Source: Zopfochytrium polystomum (taxonomy: Eukaryota > Chytridiomycota > Chytridiomycetes > Chytridiales > Chytridiaceae). Taken from it: a DNA stretch of 64,000 nt. The stretch spans positions 186,001-250,000 of the forward strand of contig JAIVFJ010000095.1 in NCBI GenBank assembly GCA_025765615.1, written 5' to 3'. The notes beneath the pieces were generated by a model. The model saw only the letters and a program-made list of their open reading frames with translations. It was not told the origin of the DNA and searched no databases. Below, one piece after another: positions 57,943 to 64,000 of the stretch (positions are counted from its first letter, which is position 1; every line of letters begins with the position of its first letter). The translations under genes were made by a program, and so were the position numbers.

Positions 57943-59125
57943 GTCTGGCTCTCCAGGGTGAATGAGTTGCTGCGCCAGTCCTGTGAGAAAGGAGTGGAAA
58001 TTGTAGATCTTTAATAATTTATACAATCTTCTGGCTCCTTTGTCCACCGTCCGCTTTTTTGAGCAGCAAATAGTGCCATGGGCTGGAAGAATCTCTTTCA
58101 CTGTGCTGAGCTGGAAAAGGAAATCTTCCAGTTGGGATTGGTGAGATCTTTTCAGAGACAACATTGTGTTCTGGTTGTGTTACAAGCTCAACACCTGCTG
58201 GAACAACGTGATGTCAAGGGACTGCTTCACAGAACTCATACTTCATTCCAAGTTCGCTGACAATCTGGTCTTTGCCATCGTGAAAGTCTTCTCGTAGCAG
58301 CTTGCACTGGGTAAAGGCACTGCAACAAGCTGGAACTTGCTGGGAATTCTCGGGCAATTGTTCGCAGCAGGCTCCACAAAATTGTTCAAGTGCATAATAG
58401 ACAGAGGGTGAATGACAGAGAGCTGCCAGATGAAATGTTTTTCGATCTTCACCTCTTGGAAACCAGATTCGCTCACACAAGAGGAAAGGGCGGCATCTCT
58501 GGCTCCAAAGAAGATGACCCGCACTACTATCGCCCAGCAAGCTCCAATTGCTTTAGGTTGACAGAGAACGGCTCCTTGGCAAATTGCTTGTAAATTGCAA
58601 ACAGTTCTTGTGATTGGGTGGATTGGGGTGGCGGCTGCGGTGACAAGGAGACAGGCTGTAGTGGTGGTGCAGTAGTTAGCAAAATGGGAGTTTCGGTTCT
58701 TTCCCCGAGGGACATCTGCGTGTGCATGCTCGCTCACCTTTCCTCAAGAAAGAGTTTCTTGACGAACGGGGAGAAGATCGACCTCCCACTGCAGCTTGAC
58801 TGGTCGTTCTCCCTCGTCGTTCATTGTCTGTCATTTCATCCGTCCGTCATTCGTTTACAGCCGCTGCCGAAGACGATATGGAAGAGAGGTGTTGCTGTTG
58901 CGACGCTGGTGCCTGGTGCAGCAAGCCCACGACTCCACTCCCCTCCAGCACATACACACACAGAGCTCTCTCACTCACTTCACACTCCCTTCACTAGACT
59001 ACAGCCATACATTTGAAAAATCCCAAAAACTTGGTCACTGGTACGAATACAACAACGCAGCCGGAATAAAAGAGAAAAACATCCCCCATCCCAAATCCCT
59101 CGTTCAACTGAAATCTGACATCCAA
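57943..59125. other. Region right of the chromovirus, with unresolved minus-strand coding-like tracts
   Basis: On the minus strand, 58527-58727 encodes a Pro/Gln-rich start and then ELFAIYKQFAKEPFSVNLKQ before a stop. 58214-58540 reads through LEQFCGACCEQLPENSQQVP, and 57760-58164 reads LEDFLFQLSTVKEILPAHG and runs straight into the 3' LTR in antisense. These may be exons of one host gene cut by the insertion, but joints do not line up by eye and I recognise no family. The stretch 58740-59125 holds nothing identifiable. Confidence 0.3.
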
Positions 59126-59923
59126 TCAAGCCCTCCTAGTGACAGCCACAGTCAGGTACCCGTTGGGGGTCAAGTCGAAGATGTTGGCCTTCAGAGTGAG
59201 CTCCTTCGCCTCTGTCTGCCCGACGTAAAGGTGGCCAAAGTCGATTTCGGCGTATCCGATGCCGTCGGTGCCCACCAGGTCCTTGTCGAGGACATGGAAG
59301 TGGACCTTGTGCTCGTTAGGTTCGTAGTTGCTGGGGAAAAAAAAGAAAGGTGTTTGTTTTTGTGGTTGGTAGATTCGACGGTTCGTTTGAGCTGTCACGA
59401 CAGACAGGGGGGTTTGGTAAAAGGGGAAACCCACAAGGTGAACACTTGGTTCCAGTGAGGGTTCTTGGACTGGATCACCGACGTCTTCTGCTTGTAGTGC
59501 TTGTTGCTGAGCCAGAGTTCGACGAACGCATCGTTCTGGGCTAGAACATGGTTGATTGGAGAGCGAGAGAAGGAGAGAGCGTCAGACGGCCGCCGTTGCT
59601 CAATGGCGGTGGGAGGCTGTGCGTCGGTGGATTGGGTGGTGGCGGTGCTTGCATGAAGGGCCACCCATGGGCAACCAAACCAGACTGAACTGACCGCACG
59701 GAGAGAGAGAGAGAGAGGGAGAGAGAGAGCAAAGGGATGAACTGCGAGGGCGGCAAGCTAATATTTCGATGCCGCCATACTCTCTCTCTGGTCTCACTCA
59801 GCTCCGCTCTTCGCTCCACACACGCACCACGCACACACACACACTCCGTCAATCGACTCAACTGAACATGTCCTTCTTGGTTAAATTCCGCGCCGATATG
59901 ATCACTACCTCGACAATCCCCAT
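59126..59923 (-). CDS. Small single-C2-domain protein
   Basis: Three exons give about 120 residues that consist almost only of one C2 domain, a Ca2+/phospholipid-binding module. Exon 1 (59923 down) reads MGIVEVVIISARNLTKKDMF; the acceptor at 59537 joins it to TQNDAFVELWLSNKHYKQKT. Exon 2 ends WNQVFTF across an intron that has a T-rich acceptor at 59332, and exon 3 continues NYEPNEHKVHFHVLDKDLVG. Likely Ca2+-loop aspartates are those in KKDMF, QNDAF and LDKDLVGTDG. The chain ends with a strand GYLTVAVTRRA. Likely cytosolic and recruited to membranes; similar one-domain C2 proteins occur in fungi and plants but I cannot name an orthologue. Divergent from the aldo-keto reductase. Confidence 0.88.
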
Positions 59924-60085
59924 GATAGCTGCTGTTGCTGCGTGTGTGTGCTGTTGCTAGAGTAGCGGAGAGAGATCTGTGAAGCCGTTGTTAAATGGTG
60001 CGTGCTGGTGGTCAGAGAGCGCCGGCACCCCCCTCACCTTGGTGCGGTTTTTGGCTGCGTATTTTTTCTGCAGATATCTGTTTTC

Positions 60086-60086
60086 C

Positions 60087-60139
<53 letters not shown>

Positions 60140-60156
60140 CCCTGTCTGTATGTCTG
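60086..60156 (+). repeat. (CTGT)n microsatellite
   Basis: About 13 perfect CTGT units plus a degenerate end. It is the reverse complement of the (ACAG)n tract at 20295. Confidence 0.95.
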
Positions 60157-60360
60157 TGGCGCCTCTTCGAACTCACTTTGGTTTCCAACACAACAAAAGA
60201 AGAAGAGCTCAAAACAAAAAAAAACAAAAATTATTTCTTTCTGTTTTTTTCCTTCATTGATTTTTCAATTGCAATAAAAGTGCGAAACTGGTACACGTTT
60301 TCAACGGCTGGAGCCAACAAATCAACGGGCTCCGCCCCAGCCAGCCTAATAATCGCGAGC

Positions 60361-60420
60361 AAATAAATAAATAAATAAATAAATGAATAAATGAATAAAT
60401 AAATAAATAAATAAATAAAA
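60361..60420 (+). repeat. (AAAT)n microsatellite
   Basis: About 15 AAAT units, two changed to GAAT. Confidence 0.95.
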
Positions 60421-60485
60421 ATACCTGTGACTTTTTGGTTGGGGTCGTTGTTGCTCGAGGCTTCCTTTCTTCATTCAAGAGCAAA

Positions 60486-61642
60486 ATGGCGGCGTTCCAC
60501 AGTTTGGCCTTGAAGGGACTCGGGGGCGCCGAGGTGATCACGCCATCGCTCGCATTCGGCACCGGCACCAGGTGGTACGCCGGGACAGACGCCAACTCGC
60601 GAACCGACCTCAGCCGCCCGCTAATCGACTCCATCAAGGCCGCGCTGCACGCGGGCTTCCGCCATATTGACGCCGCCGAGGTAAGTCATATTAATTATGC
60701 GAGAGGGTGGTGCGGGGTGGCGCGCGGGCTGCGAAAGCGCAGAACCCCTTCCTTTCCAATGTCCCGACGCTGAAACTCGACACCTGCGCTTTGGCACTTT
60801 GCGCTTTGAAAACACCCGCCCGTGCCCTCCCCCATCCCCAACGCTCTTGTCGCATATGTGGGGCACAGATTTACGGCACCGAGCAAGAGGTGGGCGTGGC
60901 GTTGACCGAGTTCAGGGCCGAAACCGGCGTCAAGCGCTCCGAACTCTTTGTGACGACAAAGGTCATCGACTTTATCAGCGACATCCCCGCAGCCCTCGCG
61001 GCGTCGCTTAGCCGCCTCGGTCCCGCCGTCGAAGGGTACGTCGACCTGTACCTCATCCACAACCCTTTCTGGCGGCCCAAGCCGCCGACACTCGGCGAGG
61101 CATGGCTGGCCATGGAGGCTCAGGTCAAGGCGGGCAAGGCGCGCGCGATTGGCGTGTCCAACTTCCGCACGAGCGACTTTGAGGAGCTGTACGCCGAGCT
61201 CGGCGGCCGGCTGACGATCCCTCCCGCCATCAACCAGATCGAGTTCCACCCGCGCTGGCAGTCGAACAAGCTCAGGCGGTACCAGAGCGAGAAAGGCATC
61301 CTGACAGCGTCGTACGGCGGCCTCGGCCCGCTGGTGAAGCCCGACACGTTCCCGGGATCCGCCGAAGTGTCGGCGGTCGCCGCGCGGATCGCGGAGGAAA
61401 AGAGCAAGGCGACCGGCGCGGTCGTCACGCCCGCACAGGTGTACCAGGCGTGGCTGCTGAAGCTCGGCGCCCTCGTGGTCACAACCACTTCAAAGGCGGA
61501 GAGGCTCCCCGAGTTTCTCCGTTCCGCAAAAGTTGCAGAGGCCCTGACCGACGACGACGTGAAAGCCATTTCCGAGGCGGCGCCCGCGGCTTCGCAAAAA
61601 TACCGTTTCTTTGCCAGCCAGAAGTTTGACGATGTCGAATGA
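60486..61642 (+). CDS. Aldo-keto reductase
   Basis: NAD(P)H-dependent reductase of aldehydes and ketones, (alpha/beta)8 barrel, cytosolic. Exon 1 60486-60680, intron 60681-60868 (GTAAGT...CACAG), exon 2 60869-61642; about 322 residues, normal for the family. The catalytic tetrad is visible: Asp in FRHIDAAE, Tyr in IYGTEQEVG (directly after the splice), Lys in FVTTKVID and His in DLYLIHNPFW. AIGVSNF and INQIEFHPRW are family blocks, and TTTSKAERLPEFL is the cofactor-phosphate region, where the usual S-x3-R is followed by E-F instead of E-N. SASYGGLGPL replaces the common Y-SPL-G block. Substrate cannot be told from sequence. Confidence 0.93.
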
Positions 61643-62707
61643 GTATTTTGCAACGTAGGCGTCGCAAAAGCAGCTCGGGAGCCGTTTTCAAACTTTTTGT
61701 TGCCTAGCAAATACACAAGTACGAAGAACTAATGCAGCCAGAAACCAAGTTTAGAAAGCTCGGGTTATCCGTCACGGGCTTCGGTGAACGCAGTCAGAGA
61801 AGGCTTTGGCACTTCGGAAAAGTAGAGTTTTGTAATTCCCAAACTTTCAACTGAACGGTAAACTTTCGAGCCACCGAGGTTGTATGACTCAAGTGTGCGA
61901 TAGTAGCGCGTGTAGTGTGACAAAGTGGTAGCCGGAGTTTCGCAAGTGTGTGTCTGATGGGTTGCTGATGTCGTGATATCGATCACTGAGGTGTTCTATG
62001 TTTGAGACGGATGTGTTGCAATATGGCTTGGTTTTTATTTGGGGGTGCTGCATTTCCAATAGCCTGGGAGGCATCCCTGAGTCACGCCTGGGAGGTTCAG
62101 GTGGCCCAGCTGGGAGACAATGAACACGCTGTTTTCACGCTGAGGTGGCCAAACTCCATGGAGTATGTGAGCAAATAGGTGGTTATGGCTCTGGATTAAT
62201 TCCTATCGAATTGCCAGTGTAAAGCACAATGATATTGTGAGATTGTGCTCTCAAATCTCCTCACCCTGGGCTGAAGGTGGAAATAGCGCAATAACCTAAA
62301 TACCAATCCTATCCAATGAAAAGGGCAAAAGAAAGTGTCTAGGGGTCACCAGACAGGTAAATGTGTTTGGAATCTACTAAAGCCCATCATCAAACACAAA
62401 AGAAACTCTTTACAAACACAAAAAGAGCAGCCATCACACATCGAAAAGGGAAACATAAGAAAAGAGTGAGAAGGGCACAATCATAAAAGAAAGTGCAAAA
62501 TACCTCTGGCCTGAGACACAAAGAACCCCAATGGCAAAGCCAAAGGGACTGAATCACTCGGTAAGGAATGAGACTCGGGGCAACAAAGGGCGTGCCTGAG
62601 GCAGCACCAACCAATCTGTGCCAGCTCCTTCCCAAGGCAGAAGCCAAGGGGAAGGCAAGAGAGTGTGGAGGAAAGTGGCCAGGTCCCAACCTGTTGGAGC
62701 CACCACT
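61643..62707. other. Gene-free stretch, AKR 3' flank and repeat sequence
   Basis: About 1 kb. Positions after roughly 62340 belong to the older repeat copy B. Between 61700 and 62340 the sequence is AT-richer than the genes, with short palindromic stretches, for example GCCTGGGAGG repeated at 62063 and 62087. No gene recognised. Confidence 0.55.
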
Positions 62708-63310
62708 GTCAGGAACAGTGTCAGGAACAGGGCAGGACAGGACAAGGCAGACAAGGAACTGAGAGGAGTGATGATTGTATTGGAAACAATAATTCACTTG
62801 AGGGATGGGACAGGTCCCCCATCCCCCTTTTATACCTTTTGAGAGTCTTTCTTGTCAAGACTCAAAGAAAGTTCCAGAAAGAGCAATTAGTAATACAATG
62901 ATACCAATGATACCAATGACAACAAGACAAGTCAGGAAAGCAAAGAAGGTTCCAGAAGGTTCCAGAAGGTTCCATGAAGGAATGTTCTAGAAGGTTCCAG
63001 AGGTTTCCAGAGGGTGATTCATAACAACCACCTTGGAGCACCAGCTCCCTCTCTGCCAAAGACAAGCCCTAAGTTGGAGGGGGTTGGACACAAAGGGCAT
63101 TCACAAGGAACAGTTAGTATGCAGAGGTGCCTGTTGGATCAAACCAGAACTGCTTTCCACTTAGCAGAACCAGACACATCTTGTCTCACTCCCAAGAGAG
63201 GTTCCAACTCAATCCAAGGAGGGGGCACACAGGGTGGGAGACAGTGAGACTCTTCTTGCTTCATCCTACTAGGACACAAACATCTGCCTCACCAGGCAGG
63301 AGGAATCCCC
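62340..63310 (-). repeat. Older dispersed repeat, copy B (interrupted by a solo LTR)
   Basis: Inverted relative to copy A at 52060-52684 and similar along its length. Without the solo LTR it measures about 650 bases. On the minus strand its end reads ACCTGTCTGGTGACCCC, where copy A has CCTGTCTG next to the chromovirus. Confidence 0.75.
62703..63031 (-). mobile_element. Solo LTR of the chromovirus family with 5-bp target duplication
   Basis: LTR at 62708-63026 (319 bp, minus strand) starts TGTTATGAATC and ends CCTGACA, like the full-length copy. ACCAC flanks both sides (62703-62707 and 63027-63031). The final CTGTTCCTGACA is duplicated once. TATA box and GAAnnTTC arrays are retained. Solo LTRs arise by recombination between two LTRs. 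Confidence 0.92.
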
Positions 63311-63367
63311 TATCTTAGAAGCAAGGAAGGTTAAAACCCACTCCCTCACCCAAGTGTGGCACTGATA

Positions 63368-64000
63368 CTATGGAAGATGGGTACGGCAGGGACCACTAGA
63401 GATGAATGATTGGAAGGATGGGGTGGCTGAGAAGAATCGGATCAAGAGGGATTGTGCTGAAAGGAAGACAAACGATAGAACCAAAACAAAGAAAACGGAC
63501 TGAATAAGGGACCTAGCAGAGGAGTGGAGAAAAAGGCAGGGAAAACAATACATGTGGCTTTCGATCGATTTTTCGAAATTTTGCGAAAAAATAAAATCAG
63601 CCACAGCGAGCACAGCCCCAAATGCCTCTTCGCCGGAGGGCAAAATGTGCTTGGTGGGCAGCAAGAGCCCGTGCCTTCTGTGAGAGGTGTGTTAATTTCG
63701 TAAGTATGGGGATAAAAAACAAAAACAAAACAAAAAAACCCCCCGAAAATGAAGGAAAGAACTGGTTGTTACCCACCATATCTCTCAGTTCCACAGAGTA
63801 GGCGAACGGAGTCTTTGCCTCTTCGCTGGCCCAGTCGATGCAGGCTCCCGCGTAAACCAGATCGCAGACCGTGCCAATTCCAAACTTCTTGCCGCAGACG
63901 CTCTTTATGGCTTTAATGGCTTCTTTTGCCTGAAGATAGAAAGTGCCATTTCACCAAAGTCATGATCGTTGGTTGGTGTGGTGAGGAATGGCAGATTACG
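63368..64000 (-). CDS. M14 zinc carboxypeptidase, C-terminal part (partial at window edge)
   Basis: Secreted or lysosomal/vacuolar-type metallocarboxypeptidase that removes C-terminal residues. The exon 63932 down to about 63778 starts after a CTTCAG acceptor and reads AKEAIKAIKSVCGKKFGIGT, then DWASEEAKTPFAYSVELRD. The Glu in VELRD matches the catalytic Glu (Glu270 in carboxypeptidase A, in FELRD). A second segment near 63660 reads LLPTKHILPSGEEAFGAVLA, matching the C-terminal FLLP...I-P...E block. The intron joining them lies near 63690-63775 but the splice phase does not close by eye, so the exact joint or an indel is unresolved. The zinc-binding HxxE...H part lies beyond the window edge. 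The 3' end is close to repeat copy B. Confidence 0.75.

Larger units (their letters stand above)
59924..60485. promoter_or_regulatory. Divergent intergenic region, C2 protein / aldo-keto reductase
   Basis: About 560 bases between facing-away start codons. It is dominated by a (CTGT)n tract (60086-60156) and an (AAAT)n tract (60361-60420). The latter ends 66 bases before the reductase ATG. No TATA box can be told apart from the AAAT repeat. Confidence 0.5.

Noticed and set aside
60012..60366. Frames with LSVCLSVC repeats on both strands
   Set aside because: Pure (CTGT)n microsatellite translation; also considered as a direct-repeat array but the 4-base period with no spacers excludes CRISPR.

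Overview
The window is eukaryotic nuclear DNA, most likely from an early-diverging, zoosporic (chytrid-like) fungus; this placement is an inference. The coding regions are GC-rich and cut by many short introns of about 50-190 bases with GT/AG ends, and yeast-like CTAAC branch sites are visible in places. The proteins have clear fungal counterparts (GCN1, a BRO1/ALIX protein, SF3A1, CDC14, DHX37/Dhr1). One gene resembles the ciliary WD40/HEAT protein WDR97, which would fit an organism with a flagellated stage.

Layout, left half. Positions 1-9221 hold the 3' nine-tenths of GCN1 (+). Positions 10220-16558 hold a BRO1-V-domain protein with a long disordered tail (+). Positions 16559-18200 are a gene-poor stretch with repeat ends and a decayed reverse-transcriptase trace. 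Next are an SF3A1 that lacks both SURP domains (18201-20146, +), a cytosolic-type gamma-glutamyltranspeptidase (20485-22765, +), CDC14 phosphatase (23573-26345, -), the DEAH helicase DHX37/Dhr1 (26768-31838, +) and the WD40/HEAT protein (32262-39142, +).

Layout, right half. An arrestin-fold protein with a proline-rich linker and two SH3 domains lies at 40171-43997 (-), a second DEAH-box helicase with an unassigned C-terminal half at 44640-49578 (-), and a one-RRM SR protein at 49951-51091 (-). Positions 51400-63340 form a repeat island around three single-copy genes or gene-like tracts: a C2-domain protein (59126-59923, -), an aldo-keto reductase (60486-61642, +) and an unresolved minus-strand coding-like tract (58240-58740). 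The window ends in a partial M14 zinc carboxypeptidase (-).

The most striking feature is a full-length Ty3/gypsy chromovirus (52683-57942). Gag and Pol have no internal stops, and Pol ends in a chromodomain. The sequence just after its 5' LTR is not tRNA-like: it is an exact 11-base complement of a segment inside the LTR that sits 35 bases downstream of a TATA box, which is the arrangement expected for Tf1-type self-priming. The LTRs also carry contiguous GAAnnTTC arrays that match heat-shock elements, and the 3' LTR has one extra 45-bp copy. A solo LTR of the same family (62708-63026) has a perfect 5-bp target duplication. Both insertions hit copies of one older repeat family.

The host genes are mainly housekeeping and their neighbourhood does not suggest an operon-like pathway. 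A recurring theme is RNA: two DEAH helicases, an SF3a subunit and an SR protein, in genes that themselves use at least two GC-AG introns and several acceptors preceded by A-tracts instead of pyrimidines. Exon boundaries below were placed by eye from reading frame, splice dinucleotides and family similarity; no alignment or search was run.
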